A stretch of DNA of 64,000 nt from Sphingomonas nostoxanthinifaciens (GCF_019930585.1 NZ_CP082839.1:1798001-1862000), one strand, 5' to 3'. Shown: positions 26,916-38,447, counted from the first letter of the stretch. A program made the numbers and translations. The notes: a model not told the origin generated them from the sequence alone.

Positions 26916-27791
26916 ATGTTCAAGGGCTCGATCCCGGCACTGGTCACCCCCATGCGCGACGGCGCGATCGACGAGACGGCGTTCCGCGCGCTGGTCGATT
27001 GGCAGGTGGCGGAGGGCTCGTCGGCGCTCGTGCCGTGCGGCACCACCGGCGAAAGCGCGACCATGTCGATTGCCGAGCATGATCGGGTGGTCGCCTTGTG
27101 CATCGAGGCGGCAGCGGGTCGCGTGCCGGTCATCGCCGGCTGCGGATCGAACGACACGGTGGTGGCGCTCGCGCACATGCGCTCGGCGCAGGCGGCGGGG
27201 GCCGATGCGGCGCTGGTGGTGCTGCCTTATTACAACCGCCCCAACCAGGACGGGCTGATCGCGCACTTCACCTATCTGGCCGAGCGGTGCGACCTGCCGA
27301 TCATCGTCTACAACGTCCCTGGCCGGACGGTGACCGACATCGCCGTCGAGACGCTGGCGACGCTCGCGCGGCTGCCCACCATCGTCGGCGTCAAGGATGC
27401 GAGCGGCAAGGTCGAGCGCGTCACCGCGCAGCGACTCGCCTGCGGCACCGATTTCTGCCAGCTGTCGGGCAATGACGACATGGCGCTCGGCTTCATGGCG
27501 ATGGGCGGCGTCGGCTGCATCTCGGTCACCGCCAATGTCGCTCCGCGGCTGTGCGCCGACTTCCAGGCGGCTTGTCGCGAGGGGCGCTGGGACGCGGCGC
27601 TGGCGCTGCAGGACCGGCTCTATCCGCTCCACGCCGCGCTGTTCAGCGATGCGTCGCCTGGGCCGGTCAAATATGCGCTGGCGCGGGTGCGGCCCGATTT
27701 TCCGACCGAGTTGCGCCTGCCGATGACCCCGCCGTCCGCCGCCAGCCGCAAGGCGGTCGACGAGGCGCTCGCGTGGGCCGGTCTGGTCTGA
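26916..27791 (+). CDS. dapA: 4-hydroxy-tetrahydrodipicolinate synthase
   Basis: 291 residues. It condenses pyruvate and aspartate semialdehyde in the diaminopimelate/lysine pathway. Catalytic features are intact: Thr43/Thr44 in PCGTTGES, Tyr132 in VYNVPGRT, Lys160 in IVGVKDASGK (Schiff base), and Arg137. YYNRPNQDGL is the usual DapA substrate-loop motif. The ATG at 26916 follows AAGGGAGCGGAG. The gene is divergent from the transglycosylase and precedes smpB, an arrangement common in alphaproteobacteria. Confidence 0.96.
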   Translation: MFKGSIPALVTPMRDGAIDETAFRALVDWQVAEGSSALVPCGTTGESATMSIAEHDRVVALCIEAAAGRVPVIAGCGSNDTVVALAHMRSAQAAGADAALVVLPYYNRPNQDGLIAHFTYLAERCDLPIIVYNVPGRTVTDIAVETLATLARLPTIVGVKDASGKVERVTAQRLACGTDFCQLSGNDDMALGFMAMGGVGCISVTANVAPRLCADFQAACREGRWDAALALQDRLYPLHAALFSDASPGPVKYALARVRPDFPTELRLPMTPPSAASRKAVDEALAWAGLV

Positions 27792-27921
27792 GGCGGACGA
27801 TGTGAGGGGCTGAGCGGCCGGCGGATCGCCGCCGCGAATGCGGGGCGTGAGGCGATCCCGCGCAGCCGATCGTTCACGCCCTCTTTCCGTCGCGCGCGAC
27901 GATCGTTATCCGCGAGAGTTC

Positions 27922-28404
27922 ATGGCCCGTCCCCGTCCACTTGAGTTCGAGAAGAAGAAGATCGTCGCCGAGAACCGGCGCGCGCGCTTCGACTATTTCC
28001 TTGAGACCTTTTACGAGGCCGGCATTGCGCTGACCGGCACCGAGGTGAAATCGCTGCGCTTTGGCGAGGGCTCGATCGCCGAATCCTATGCCGAGGTGAA
28101 GGATGGCGAGGTCAGCCTCATCAACGCCAACATCCCCGAATTCAGCCACGGCAACCGCTTCAACCACGAACCCAAGCGTCCACGCCGCCTGCTGCTGCAC
28201 GAACGCGAGATCGCCAAGATCGCGACCGGCATCGGCCGCGAGGGCATGACGCTCATCCCGCTGGCGGTCTATTTCAATGGGCGCGGGCGGGCGAAGGTCG
28301 AGCTGGCGCTGGCCAAGGGCAAGAAGCTGCACGACAAGCGCGCCACCCAGCAGGAGCGCGACTGGAAGCGCGACCAGCAGCGCCTGATGCGCGAGCGCGG
28401 ATAA
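27922..28404 (+). CDS. smpB: SsrA-binding protein SmpB
   Basis: 160 residues. It binds tmRNA and delivers it to stalled ribosomes for trans-translation. Family segments are [65 protein letters not shown], and the basic C-terminal tail [25 protein letters not shown] that enters the decoding centre. The start at 27922 matches the family N-terminus (MARPRP). Longer reading frames upstream are not conserved. It is followed two bases later by cckA. Confidence 0.97.
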   Translation: MARPRPLEFEKKKIVAENRRARFDYFLETFYEAGIALTGTEVKSLRFGEGSIAESYAEVKDGEVSLINANIPEFSHGNRFNHEPKRPRRLLLHEREIAKIATGIGREGMTLIPLAVYFNGRGRAKVELALAKGKKLHDKRATQQERDWKRDQQRLMRERG

Positions 28405-28406
28405 GC

Positions 28407-30821
28407 ATGGCGATGGGCGGCTCCGGATCGGCATCGGCGCCGCTCGCGCTGCACCGCCATCGGCCGTCCGGTGGGCTATTGATGATCGGCGTCGCCGCGC
28501 TTGCGGTCGTCACCGTCTTCGCATGCTGGATCCTGCTCGGCGGTGCGCCGCTGGCCGGCGCGATCGTCGCGCTGCTGCTGGCCGGCGCCTTCGCTGCCGG
28601 CGCCGCCGCGGGTCGACCCGACAAGACGGAGCGGGTCGAGGTCACCGACTGGTCGCTGCTGCGCGACGTGATGAGCGACGGCCTCGATCCGTTGGCGATC
28701 ACCGATCGCGCCGGAGTGCTGCTGGGCGCCAATCCCGCCTATCGGGCGCTGTTCGGCAGCGCGCTCCACCCGTCGAATCTGCCTTTCTCGGTCGAGGACA
28801 TGGCGCGACTGACCGAGGCCGCGCGCGCCGCGATGCGCGAGGGGCGGGTCGAGGTGCATAATCTTTTGCTGGATGACGGGCCGGCAATCGCCATCCTGCG
28901 GCGTGCCGGCCGGCGTGACGATCATCTTGCGTGGCGCTTCCGCCGCGCGGGCGCGCGCAACCCCTACGGCGTCGCGCGCGCATTGCTCGACGGTCGATCG
29001 GGCGAGCGGCTCGGCGATGCCGGCGTGATGCTGGTGCTGGCCGATCCCGACGGCACGATCGTCGCCGCCAACGACGTCTTCGCCTATCGCGCGCTGGGCG
29101 AGCGGAAGGAGAAGGTCGCAGGGCAGAATCTCGCCGATCTGCTGCGCACCAGCGAGGATGGCGCGGTCCGGATCGCGCGCGACGGCGATGACGTGCCGCA
29201 GCTGCGCGTCATTCCCGTGCCGGTCGGCGACGATGCCGCGCACGGGCCGGCCGTGTTCCTGCTGCTTGACGAAGATCCGGAGGCGATCAGCGTCGCCGCA
29301 GCGCGCGGCGCCGCCACCGTCCATCTTCACGGCCTGCTGGCGATGCTGCCGCTGGGGCTCGCTTTGCTGGAGCGCGACGGGCGCTTCCTGTTCATGAACG
29401 ACGCCTTCCGCCGCGCCGCGCGGATTGGGCCGGGCGAGGTGGCGGTCTATCCCAGCGATCTGGTGCTGGAGGAGGACAAGCCGATCGTGTCCGATGCGGT
29501 GCGCCGCTTCGCCGCCGGACGCGCTTTGCCGGGCGATCTTGCGATCCAGTTGAAGCATCTTCCCGAGGAACCGGTGGCGCTCACCATCGCCAACGCCAAG
29601 GGGCTGGGCGACGCGGCCGTGCTGCTGAGCCTGAAGGACGACAGCGAGGAATCGAAGCTCAAGCGCCAGATCGCGCAGGCCACCAAGATGCAGGCGGTCG
29701 GCCAGCTCGCCGGCGGCGTCGCGCACGATTTCAACAACATCCTTACCGCGATCATGGGTCATTGCGACCTGATGCTGATGCGCCATACGCCCGGCGACAT
29801 CGACTATGACGACATCCAGCAGATCAAGCATAACTCCAACCGCGCCGCCTCGCTGACGCGGCAATTGCTCGCTTTCTCGCGTCAGCAGACGCTGCGGCCG
29901 CAGATCCTGCAGTTGCCCGACGTCATCTCCGAAGTGTCGAACCTGCTACGCCGCCTGCTCGGCGAGACGGTAAAGCTGGAGGTTAAGCATGGCCGCAACC
30001 TGGGCCTCGTCCGCGCCGATCCCGGCCAGCTCGAGCAGGTGATCGTCAACCTTGCCGTGAACGGGCGCGACGCGATGCCGAATGGCGGCACGCTCACGCT
30101 GCAGACGCTGCCGGTCACCGCGGCCGAGGTGCGGCGGATGCGGAGCGAGATCCTGCCGGTGGCGGATTATACCGCGCTGCGCGTTTCCGACACCGGAACG
30201 GGCATCCCGCCCGACATCATCGGCAAGATCTTCGAACCGTTCTTCACCACCAAGGAAGTGGGGAAGGGCACGGGGCTCGGCCTGTCGACCGTCTACGGCA
30301 TCGTCAAGCAGACCGATGGCTGGATCTTCGCGGAGAGCGAATTGGGTCGGGGCACGACCTTCGTCATCTACCTGCCGATCCATCATGCCGCCGCCGAGCT
30401 TCCCACGCCGGCGGCGCAGGCGCGGGTCGAGGCGCCCAGCGAGACCTGGGGCACCGGCACGATCCTGCTGGTCGAGGATGAGGCGATGGTGCGCGCCGTC
30501 GCGGAACGTGCGCTGACCCGCCAGGGCTATACCGTGCTGACCGCCACCAACGGCGAAGAGGCTCTCGAACTGCTGGAGAATGGCGACGCGCCCGATCTGC
30601 TCATATCGGACGTGGTGATGCCGACGATGGACGGCCCTACATTGGTTCGGGCGGCGCGCGCCAAGTTTCCCGATCTGCCCATCCTGTTCATGTCCGGCTA
30701 TGCCGAGGAGCAATTGCGCAAGTCGATCGATATCGATCGCGTGGCCTTCCTGCCCAAGCCCTTTTCGGTCCACCAGCTTGCGCAGGCCGCGCGCGACGTG
30801 CTGCTGGCGCAGGCGGGATGA
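28407..30821 (+). CDS. cckA: CckA hybrid histidine kinase of the CtrA phosphorelay
   Basis: 804 residues. Two N-terminal membrane helices (about residues 24-45 and 47-67) anchor two or three PAS-like domains (residues 85-410). The dimerisation/phosphoacceptor helix has His440 in LAGGVAHDFNNILTAIMGHC. The ATPase domain has VNLAVNGRDAMPNGG, SDTGTGIPPDIIGKIFEPFFTT and GTGLGLSTVYGIV. A C-terminal receiver carries Asp735 in LLISDVVMPTMDG. In alphaproteobacteria CckA passes phosphate through ChpT to CtrA, controlling cell cycle or motility genes. ChpT and CtrA are not in the window. A CtrA-like box occurs at 54.87 kb. Confidence 0.95.
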   Translation: MAMGGSGSASAPLALHRHRPSGGLLMIGVAALAVVTVFACWILLGGAPLAGAIVALLLAGAFAAGAAAGRPDKTERVEVTDWSLLRDVMSDGLDPLAITDRAGVLLGANPAYRALFGSALHPSNLPFSVEDMARLTEAARAAMREGRVEVHNLLLDDGPAIAILRRAGRRDDHLAWRFRRAGARNPYGVARALLDGRSGERLGDAGVMLVLADPDGTIVAANDVFAYRALGERKEKVAGQNLADLLRTSEDGAVRIARDGDDVPQLRVIPVPVGDDAAHGPAVFLLLDEDPEAISVAAARGAATVHLHGLLAMLPLGLALLERDGRFLFMNDAFRRAARIGPGEVAVYPSDLVLEEDKPIVSDAVRRFAAGRALPGDLAIQLKHLPEEPVALTIANAKGLGDAAVLLSLKDDSEESKLKRQIAQATKMQAVGQLAGGVAHDFNNILTAIMGHCDLMLMRHTPGDIDYDDIQQIKHNSNRAASLTRQLLAFSRQQTLRPQILQLPDVISEVSNLLRRLLGETVKLEVKHGRNLGLVRADPGQLEQVIVNLAVNGRDAMPNGGTLTLQTLPVTAAEVRRMRSEILPVADYTALRVSDTGTGIPPDIIGKIFEPFFTTKEVGKGTGLGLSTVYGIVKQTDGWIFAESELGRGTTFVIYLPIHHAAAELPTPAAQARVEAPSETWGTGTILLVEDEAMVRAVAERALTRQGYTVLTATNGEEALELLENGDAPDLLISDVVMPTMDGPTLVRAARAKFPDLPILFMSGYAEEQLRKSIDIDRVAFLPKPFSVHQLAQAARDVLLAQAG

Positions 30822-30885
30822 CCGAATCGCGCCGCTCAGGAAGAATCGGCTAGGCTAAGCGGGTCGCCCTCCTTATGGGCCGCGC

Positions 30886-31242
30886 ATGACCGCACCCCTG
30901 CGCATCCTCGTGATCGAGGACGAACCGCTCATCGCGATGATGATCGAGGATTATCTGGACCTTCTCGGCCACGTCGTCGCCGGTACTGCCGACAACACGA
31001 CCGACGCGTTGGCGCGGCTGGACGAGGGTGTCGCCGACGCGGCGATCCTCGACGTCAACCTGCGCGATGGCCCGTGCTGGCGCGTCGCGGATGCGTTGAG
31101 CGCGCGGGACGTGCCGTTCGTGCTGGCGACTGGCGGGCATGTCGTGCCGCCGCCCGCCGCGCATGCCGACGCGCCGCAACTGCCCAAGCCGTTCACGCTG
31201 GACGGCATCAAGCAGGCGCTGGAGACGCTTGCCGCGCGTTAA
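30886..31242 (+). CDS. Single-domain response regulator
   Basis: 118 residues, one receiver domain only. The acidic pocket is in ILVIEDEPLIAMM, the phosphoacceptor is Asp56 in AAILDVNLRDG, the switch residue lies in FVLATGGHV, and the conserved Lys in QLPKPFTLDG. No output domain is present, so it should act as a phosphate shuttle or by protein binding. It follows cckA by 64 bases and ends next to the recA SOS box. Its partner kinase is unknown; proximity to cckA is suggestive only. Confidence 0.9.
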   Translation: MTAPLRILVIEDEPLIAMMIEDYLDLLGHVVAGTADNTTDALARLDEGVADAAILDVNLRDGPCWRVADALSARDVPFVLATGGHVVPPPAAHADAPQLPKPFTLDGIKQALETLAAR

Positions 31243-31243
31243 A

Positions 31244-31258
31244 GTTCTGCTCTTGTTC
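31244..31258 (+). promoter_or_regulatory. LexA (SOS) box of the alphaproteobacterial type
   Basis: GTTCTGCTCTTGTTC fits GTTC-N7-GTTC exactly, the direct-repeat LexA site of alphaproteobacteria. It begins two bases after the receiver gene stop and lies 73 bases before the recA start, so recA should be damage-inducible through LexA. Confidence 0.85.
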
Positions 31259-31330
31259 CTGTGGAACATCTCGTGTACATGATCGCTGGCGCTATCTCGG
31301 CGCTGGACGATCAACGGGCGGAGCGACATC

Positions 31331-32404
<1,074 letters not shown>

Positions 32405-32440
32405 GACCGGGCGCATCCTCGTCTCTCGTTGATTTCTCCC

Positions 32441-32523
32441 CGTCATCCCGGCGCAGGCCGGGATCCAGTGAGCCCCAGCCGGTGCGCGGAGTTGGGTGGA
32501 TCCCGGCCTGCGCCGGGATGACG
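32441..32523. repeat. Perfect 26-bp inverted repeat, GTCATCCC family
   Basis: Arm 1 is 32441-32466 and arm 2 is 32498-32523. They are exact reverse complements, and each contains the smaller palindrome CCCGGCGCAGGCCGGG. The 31-base spacer is not itself complementary. The element lies downstream of recA in a 273-base gap and could form a cruciform or a strong RNA hairpin. A relative with AGCGAAGGCT in place of GGCGCAGGCC is at 54.76 kb. Confidence 0.9.
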
Positions 32524-32577
32524 GAAAAGGGGGTGTTGTCGGGGATGCGCCTTTGCCGCTGGGAAAGCGGCCGCAAC

Positions 32578-32604
32578 CCTCAACATCCTCAACTTCCTCA
32601 ACTT
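32578..32604. repeat. Three tandem copies of a 9-base unit
   Basis: CCTCAACAT, CCTCAACTT and CCTCAACTT follow one another directly upstream of the methyltransferase gene. The copies differ at a single base. No function is evident. The rest of the 32405-32677 gap holds only this and the inverted repeat. Confidence 0.75.
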
Positions 32605-32677
32605 CGCTTGGACATCGCTCTCGCGTTCCAGGCATTGCCACGCTCGACGCGGGCTCCTGCCCACGCGATAAGGCGGC

Positions 32678-33511
32678 ATGACCAGCGGGGCGGAATGGGC
32701 GACTCGGGTCGGCGACGTCTGGGCCGACGAATGGCGGCGGACCGACCGCACCTTCGCCGGGCTCGCCCCGGCGCTGGACGCCGCGATCGACGCACAGGTT
32801 TCGCAAGATAGCAGCACCGCGCTCGACGTCGGTTGCGGCGCGGGTTCGACCAGCCTCGCGCTCGCCCGTCGCTGGCCCGGTCTCACCATCACCGGGCTCG
32901 ACATCTCGCAGCGGCTGGCGGCGGTCGCGACCGCGCGCGCCGAGGCGGACGGCCTCGCCAATGCGCGCTTCGTCGCGGGCAACGCCGCCGCACCGCCCGC
33001 GCTCGATCCGTTCGACCTGATCGTCTCGCGCCACGGGGTCATGTTCTTCGACGATCCGGTCGCCGCCTTCGCCGCACTGCGGGCGGCGGCGCGGCCGGGC
33101 GCGGCTTTGGTCTTCTCCTGCTTCCGCCCGACGCCGCTCAATCCTTGGGTGGCGGAACTCGTCGAATGCCTGACCGGCAAGGCACCGACGCCGCCGACCG
33201 GCTATGCGCCGAGCCCCTTCGCCTTCGCCGATCGCGCCTTCACCCTCTCCATCCTCGAAGCGGCAGGCTGGTGCGACGCGGACACGACCATCGTCGACTA
33301 TGACTATCTGGCGGGCGAGGGCGACGATCCGATCGCGGATGCTGTGCGCACCTTCAGCCTGATCGGCCCGGTCGCATCGATCCTCGCCGCGGCCGATCCG
33401 GCCGCGCGCGGCGGCATGGTCGACCGGCTGCGTGCGGCGCTGGAGCCCTATCACGCCGACGGCCGTGTCGCCTTGCCCGCCGCCGCCTGGATCTGGACCG
33501 CACGGGCGTGA
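32678..33511 (+). CDS. Class I SAM-dependent methyltransferase
   Basis: 277 residues. The SAM-binding glycine motif is [15 protein letters not shown] (residues 48-62), followed by [14 protein letters not shown] (acidic ribose-binding residue) and [16 protein letters not shown]. Small-molecule methyltransferases of this type act on many substrates, and nothing here identifies the acceptor. The C-terminal part is helical. It lies 273 bases after recA and 55 bases before alaS, transcribed in the same direction, but a functional link to either is not apparent. Confidence 0.85.
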   Translation: MTSGAEWATRVGDVWADEWRRTDRTFAGLAPALDAAIDAQVSQDSSTALDVGCGAGSTSLALARRWPGLTITGLDISQRLAAVATARAEADGLANARFVAGNAAAPPALDPFDLIVSRHGVMFFDDPVAAFAALRAAARPGAALVFSCFRPTPLNPWVAELVECLTGKAPTPPTGYAPSPFAFADRAFTLSILEAAGWCDADTTIVDYDYLAGEGDDPIADAVRTFSLIGPVASILAAADPAARGGMVDRLRAALEPYHADGRVALPAAAWIWTARA

Positions 33512-33566
33512 CCGGCGACGCGCCACGCCGCTTGAGCGCGTGCGTCGGCTCGCTTACATCGCCTGC

Positions 33567-36233
33567 ATGATCTCGACCAACGACATCCGCCGTTCATTCC
33601 TCGACTATTTCGGGCGGGAGGGCCATCGCATCGTGCCGTCGGCGCCGTTGGTGCCGCACAACGATCCGACCCTGATGTTCGTCAACGCCGGCATGGTGCC
33701 GTTCAAGAACGTCTTCACCGGGCTCGAGACGCGGCCGTACAGCACCGCCACGTCGAGCCAGAAGTGCGTGCGCGCCGGCGGCAAGCATAACGATCTCGAC
33801 AATGTCGGCTACACCGCGCGCCACCACACCTTCTTCGAGATGCTCGGCAATTTCTCGTTTGGCGATTATTTCAAGGAACGTGCGATCGGGCTCGCCTGGA
33901 ACCTGATCACCAGGGAATGGGGGATCAATCCGGACCGGCTGACCGTCACCGTCTACCACACCGACGACGAGGCGTTCGACCTGTGGAAGAAGATCGCCGG
34001 CCTGCCCGACCATCGGATCATCCGCATCGCGACCAAGGATAATTTCTGGGCGATGGGCGACAGCGGCCCGTGCGGGCCCTGCTCGGAAATCTTCTACGAT
34101 CATGGCGACCATATCTATGGCGGCCCGCCGGGTTCGCCCGAGGAGGATGGCGACCGTTTCGTCGAGATCTGGAACCTCGTCTTCATGCAGTTCGAGCAGG
34201 AGGCGAACGAGATCGTCGGCAATCTGCCGCGGCCGTCGATCGACACCGGCATGGGGCTGGAGCGCGTCGCTGCCCTGCTCCAGGGCGTGCACGACAATTA
34301 CGACACGGACACGTTCAAGGCACTGATCGCCGCCTCGGGCGCGCTGACCAAGAGCGCCACCGACGGCGCCAACCAGGCGTCGCACCGCGTGATCGCCGAT
34401 CACCTCCGCGCTTCGGGTTTCCTCGTCGCCGACGGCGTGCTGCCGGCCAATGAAGGCCGCGGCTACGTTCTCCGCCGCATCATGCGCCGCGCGATGCGCC
34501 ACGCCCACCTGCTCGGCGCCGCCGAGCCTTTGATGCATCGCCTCGTCCCCGCGCTCGTCGCCGAGATGGGCGCGGCCTTCCCCGAACTGGTGCGCGCGCA
34601 GCCGTTGATCGAGGAGACGCTGCGGCTGGAGGAAACCCGCTTCCGTCAGACGCTGTCGAACGGCCTGCGCCTGCTCGACGAGGCGACGACCGGCATGGGC
34701 GAGGGCGCCACGCTGCCGGGGCAGGTCGCCTTCAAGCTCTACGACACGTTCGGCTTCCCCTACGATCTGACCGAGGATGCGCTGCGGACGCAGGGCCTGA
34801 TGGTTGATCGTGCCGGCTTCGACGCTGCTATGGCCGAGCAGAAGGCCGCCGCCCGCGCCGCATGGAAGGGGTCGGGCGACAAGGCGTCGGACGATCTCTG
34901 GTACGATCTGGCCGAGGCGCACGGTGGCACCGAATTCATCGGCTATTCGGGCCATGAGGGCGACGCGCAGGTGCTGGCCTTGGTCAGGGACGGTGCGCGC
35001 GTCGAGCAGGCGAGCGAGGGCGAGGAGGTGACGATCCTCACCAACCAGACGCCCTTTTACGGCGAGAGCGGCGGCCAGATGGGCGACGCCGGCATTGCCA
35101 GCAACGACAACGGCTTCGTCGCCGATATCGGCGACACGTCGAAGCCGCTCGGGCGGCTGCATGCGCACAAGGCGGTGGTGCGCGGCGGCACGATCCGCGT
35201 CGGCGACGCGATCCACCTGTCGGTCGATGTCGCGCGCCGCAGCCAGCTGCGCGCCAACCATTCGGCGACCCATTTGCTGCACGCGGCGCTGCGCCACCGG
35301 CTCGGCAACCATGTCACGCAGAAGGGCAGCTTCGTCGCGCCCGAGCGGCTGCGCTTCGACTTCTCGCACCCCAAGCCGCTCACGCCCGAGGATATCGCGG
35401 TGGTCGAGGCCGAGGTGAACCGCCACGTGCGCGAGAATGACGCGGTCACCACGCGCCTGATGACGCCCGACGACGCGATCGCCGCCGGCGCGATGGCGCT
35501 GTTCGGCGAGAAATATGGCGACGAGGTGCGCGTCCTTTCGATGGGCCGCGCCGACGAGGACGCCGCCTGGTCGGTCGAACTGTGCGGCGGCACCCACGTC
35601 AACGCGCTCGGCGACATCGGCCTGTTCAAGATCGTGGCCGAGAGCGCGGTCTCGGCGGGCGTACGCCGGATCGAGGCGTTGACCGGCGAGGCGGCGCGGC
35701 TGTGGCTCACCCACCGCGAGGATCGGCTGCGCGAAGCCGCCGTCAGCCTGAAGGCCTCGCCCGAGGAGGTGCCGGCACGCGTCGCCGCTCTGGTCGAGGA
35801 GCGGCGTCGGCTCGAACGCGAACTCGCCGAGGCGAAGAAGGCGCTCGCGCTTAGCGGCGGCGCGGGCAAGGCCGAGGCGGCCGGCCCGGAGCAGGTCGGC
35901 GGCCACGCCTTCATCGGCCAGGTGATCGACGGGCTCGATCCGAAAGGGCTGCGCGGGCTGGTCGACGAGGCCAAGGCGCGGCTGGGATCGGGCGTGGCCG
36001 TGTTGGTCGCGGTCAATGAAGGCCGCGCGACGGTCGCGGTCGGCGTCACCGACGATCTGGTCGGTGGCCTCTCGGCGGTCGATCTGGTCCGAGCGGGCGT
36101 CGCCGCGCTGGGCGGGCAGGGCGGCGGCGGCCGACCCGACATGGCGCAGGGCGGCGGCCCCGACGGCGACAAGGCACCCGACGCGGTCGCGGCGGTGCGG
36201 GCACGGCTCGCGGACGCCGCTGTTCCCGCCTGA
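33567..36233 (+). CDS. alaS: Alanine--tRNA ligase
   Basis: 888 residues, full length. The N-terminal catalytic core begins with the conserved [19 protein letters not shown] and contains [20 protein letters not shown]. The editing domain has the zinc ligands His565 and His569 ([13 protein letters not shown]) and Cys673 (ELCGGTHV). The C-terminal oligomerisation/C-Ala domain ends the protein, with a glycine-rich stretch [16 protein letters not shown] as in other AlaRS. The ATG at 33567 matches the family N-terminus. Confidence 0.99.
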   Translation: MISTNDIRRSFLDYFGREGHRIVPSAPLVPHNDPTLMFVNAGMVPFKNVFTGLETRPYSTATSSQKCVRAGGKHNDLDNVGYTARHHTFFEMLGNFSFGDYFKERAIGLAWNLITREWGINPDRLTVTVYHTDDEAFDLWKKIAGLPDHRIIRIATKDNFWAMGDSGPCGPCSEIFYDHGDHIYGGPPGSPEEDGDRFVEIWNLVFMQFEQEANEIVGNLPRPSIDTGMGLERVAALLQGVHDNYDTDTFKALIAASGALTKSATDGANQASHRVIADHLRASGFLVADGVLPANEGRGYVLRRIMRRAMRHAHLLGAAEPLMHRLVPALVAEMGAAFPELVRAQPLIEETLRLEETRFRQTLSNGLRLLDEATTGMGEGATLPGQVAFKLYDTFGFPYDLTEDALRTQGLMVDRAGFDAAMAEQKAAARAAWKGSGDKASDDLWYDLAEAHGGTEFIGYSGHEGDAQVLALVRDGARVEQASEGEEVTILTNQTPFYGESGGQMGDAGIASNDNGFVADIGDTSKPLGRLHAHKAVVRGGTIRVGDAIHLSVDVARRSQLRANHSATHLLHAALRHRLGNHVTQKGSFVAPERLRFDFSHPKPLTPEDIAVVEAEVNRHVRENDAVTTRLMTPDDAIAAGAMALFGEKYGDEVRVLSMGRADEDAAWSVELCGGTHVNALGDIGLFKIVAESAVSAGVRRIEALTGEAARLWLTHREDRLREAAVSLKASPEEVPARVAALVEERRRLERELAEAKKALALSGGAGKAEAAGPEQVGGHAFIGQVIDGLDPKGLRGLVDEAKARLGSGVAVLVAVNEGRATVAVGVTDDLVGGLSAVDLVRAGVAALGGQGGGGRPDMAQGGGPDGDKAPDAVAAVRARLADAAVPA

Positions 36234-36341
36234 CCGCCTTTGCATCGGGGGAGAGAAGCGCCTTCGCGCGTGCTGCAACGCGAGACCCTTCCCTTCCGCG
36301 CCTGCGCTCCCTAAATCGGCGATTCAGGGAGTAAATCGTCC

Positions 36342-37034
36342 ATGAAGCGCGAACTGATCGCCTATCTCGACTCGATCAAGGCGCGCGATCCCGCGCCGCG
36401 TACGCGCTGGGAGATATTGCTCTATCCGGGCGTGCTGGCGCTGGCGCTGCATCGCGTCGCGCACTGGCTGTTCAACGGCGAGCTGTATTTCCTTGCGCGC
36501 CTGGTCAACCACATCTCGCGCATGCTGACGGCGATCGACATCCACCCGGGTGCGACGATCGGCGCCAACTTCTTCATCGATCATGGCTTCACCGTGATCG
36601 GCGAGACCGCGGTGATCGGCGACGATGTCACCATCTATCAGAACGTCACGCTGGGCGGCACCAACCCGGCCGACGGCATCGCCGGCAAGCGCCACCCGAC
36701 GCTGGAGGATGGTGTGATCGTCGGCTCGGGCGCGCAGGTGCTCGGGCCGATCACGGTTGGTCCCGGCGCGCGGATCGGCGCGAATGCGGTGGTGACGCGC
36801 GACGTGCCGACCGGCGCAACGATGGTCGGCATTCCCGCGCGGCCCACTTTGATCGACGCGGGCAGCTATAACAGCTTCATCCCTTACGGCACGCCCTGCT
36901 CGGAGCGGTTCGATCCGCAGACGCAGCAGCTCGAACTGCTGAAGTGCGAGGTGGAGACGCTGCGCACGCGGCTGGCGACGTTGATCGAGGAGCGCCAGGC
37001 CGCGCGCGACGATCGGGATCGCGCATCCGCCTGA
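36342..37034 (+). CDS. cysE: Serine O-acetyltransferase
   Basis: 230 residues. It makes O-acetylserine for cysteine synthesis. A short N-terminal helical part is followed by the left-handed beta helix of hexapeptide repeats: IDIHPGATIGANFFIDHGFTVIG with the catalytic His, then VTIYQNVTLGGT, KRHPTLEDGVIVGSGAQVLGPITVG and ARIGANAVVTRDVP. The C-terminal 40 residues are predicted coiled coil (QQLELLKCEVETLRTRLATL). Its stop overlaps the next gene start by one base (TGATG). Confidence 0.94.
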   Translation: MKRELIAYLDSIKARDPAPRTRWEILLYPGVLALALHRVAHWLFNGELYFLARLVNHISRMLTAIDIHPGATIGANFFIDHGFTVIGETAVIGDDVTIYQNVTLGGTNPADGIAGKRHPTLEDGVIVGSGAQVLGPITVGPGARIGANAVVTRDVPTGATMVGIPARPTLIDAGSYNSFIPYGTPCSERFDPQTQQLELLKCEVETLRTRLATLIEERQAARDDRDRASA

Positions 37035-37372
37035 TGGGCGTCGTCACCCCTTTTCCCGGAAAACCGCCCGCGCAGGTCGCGTTCGACCGGGCCGAACTGA
37101 TGCACATCCTCGACCTCTACGGCCGCATGGTCGCGGCCGGCCATTGGCGCGATTATGCGATGCAGTTCGGGCGCGATATCGCGTCGTTCGCCTGCTTCCG
37201 GCGCAGCGCCGAGCGGCCCGAATATCGGATCGAGAAAAGGCCGGCGCTGCGCCAGCGGCAGGGGCAATGGGCTTTGGTGGGCGAGAGCGGTGTGGTGCTG
37301 AAGCGCGGACATGAACTCGGCCCGCTGCTCGCGCCGATCGAGCGCAAGTTGCTCAAGCTGGTCGAGGACTGA
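37034..37372 (+). CDS. DUF2794 family protein
   Basis: 112 residues, a small soluble alphaproteobacterial family of unknown function. Recognisable segments are FDRAELMHILDLYGRMVAAGHWRDYAMQF and PEYRIEKRPALRQRQGQWALVGE. There is no signal or membrane segment. The ATG shares a base with the cysE stop codon, so translation is probably coupled to cysE. The 3' end overlaps the convergent membrane protein gene by 20 bases. Confidence 0.85.
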   Translation: MGVVTPFPGKPPAQVAFDRAELMHILDLYGRMVAAGHWRDYAMQFGRDIASFACFRRSAERPEYRIEKRPALRQRQGQWALVGESGVVLKRGHELGPLLAPIERKLLKLVED

Positions 37373-38447
37373 CGACCCGGTCGAGCGCCGGCAGCTGCGC
37401 CCGCAGACCCTCGGGCAGCTGCATCACCACCAGCCGCCGCGCGCCGTGCCAGAAGGCCGACAGCATCAGCAGCGCCGATCCGATCACCAGCGCGGTGAAC
37501 GCCATGTTGAGGCTGATCGCGCCGAACTGGTGGAACAGCCCACCGAGCGCGGTGAGGACATAAGCGAGGCTCGATACGAGCAGAGCGCGCCGATCGACCG
37601 CCAGCGCGACCAGCCCGAAGATCAGGTAGAGCAGCAGCACCGCCAGCGCCGTGACCACGCCCGGCTGACTGTCGACGCCGCCGAGCAGCCAGAAGACCGG
37701 ATGCACGATCATTGGCGCCGCGGCGAGGTGCAGCCAGAAGGCGACGTCCGAGCGGCGCGTGGTGCGCGTCCGATCCGACATGTCCCAGTGCATCGCATAG
37801 CCGAACACGCCGAGGCCGGCCGCGAGCATGATCCACAGCAAGGCGTTGCTGATCCCCGGCACGACCGCCAGCATCAACGCCATCACCGTTACGGCCAAGG
37901 CGATCGTCAGCGCGGCCACGGTGATCGGAACATGGAAGCGACGCCAATGCAGGAAAGCGGCCAAGGCGGTCGCAAAGGCCGACAGTGCGGCGGCAACGGC
38001 GACGACGCGCGGCCCGGCATCATGGCCGATCAGTACCGTCAGCATGCCGAACAAGGCGACCGCCACGCCCCAGACGAAGCCGCCGAGCAGGACGATGCTG
38101 GGCAGCGCCATCCGCCGCACCCGCGTGAAATATTCGGCCAGGCCCCAGCTTGCCGCCGCCACGCACGCACCGCCGAGCGCCACGCTGCCACCCATGTGCA
38201 GCCCGAAGCGGCCGGGCTCGTCGGGCAAGGGGAGGAGGGTCGCACCGATCCAACCGACCGCGATCAGCAGCAGCAAGGCGGCGATCGTCACGAAGATGTC
38301 GTTGAAGCCGGTGACGAGCCGGAAACTCTCCTCGTCGACCGACGGAGCCCCACGATCGCGCGCCACGCTCGCGCGCAACGCGGCCGCCGCGGCGGGGCTG
38401 ATCGCGCCGGTGGCGACCGCCGCCTCGATATCGCTTTCGCTGTACAT
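37353..38447 (-). CDS. Integral membrane protein of unknown function
   Basis: 364 residues with about ten hydrophobic segments starting near residue 52 (DIFVTIAALLLLIAVGWIGA). The N-terminal 45 residues are soluble (MYSESDIEAAVATGAISPAAAAALR). This resembles the DUF2157-like class, where a short helical N-terminal region precedes a multi-pass membrane domain, but I am not certain of the family. The start lies 30 bases from a palindromic operator-like site. The stop is inside the end of the DUF2794 gene. Confidence 0.75.
   Translation of the reverse strand: MYSESDIEAAVATGAISPAAAAALRASVARDRGAPSVDEESFRLVTGFNDIFVTIAALLLLIAVGWIGATLLPLPDEPGRFGLHMGGSVALGGACVAAASWGLAEYFTRVRRMALPSIVLLGGFVWGVAVALFGMLTVLIGHDAGPRVVAVAAALSAFATALAAFLHWRRFHVPITVAALTIALAVTVMALMLAVVPGISNALLWIMLAAGLGVFGYAMHWDMSDRTRTTRRSDVAFWLHLAAAPMIVHPVFWLLGGVDSQPGVVTALAVLLLYLIFGLVALAVDRRALLVSSLAYVLTALGGLFHQFGAISLNMAFTALVIGSALLMLSAFWHGARRLVVMQLPEGLRAQLPALDRVVSPRPA

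Noticed and set aside
33594..36278. 894-codon open frame antisense to alaS
   Set aside because: Shadow of a highly GC-rich conserved gene; composition is not protein-like.
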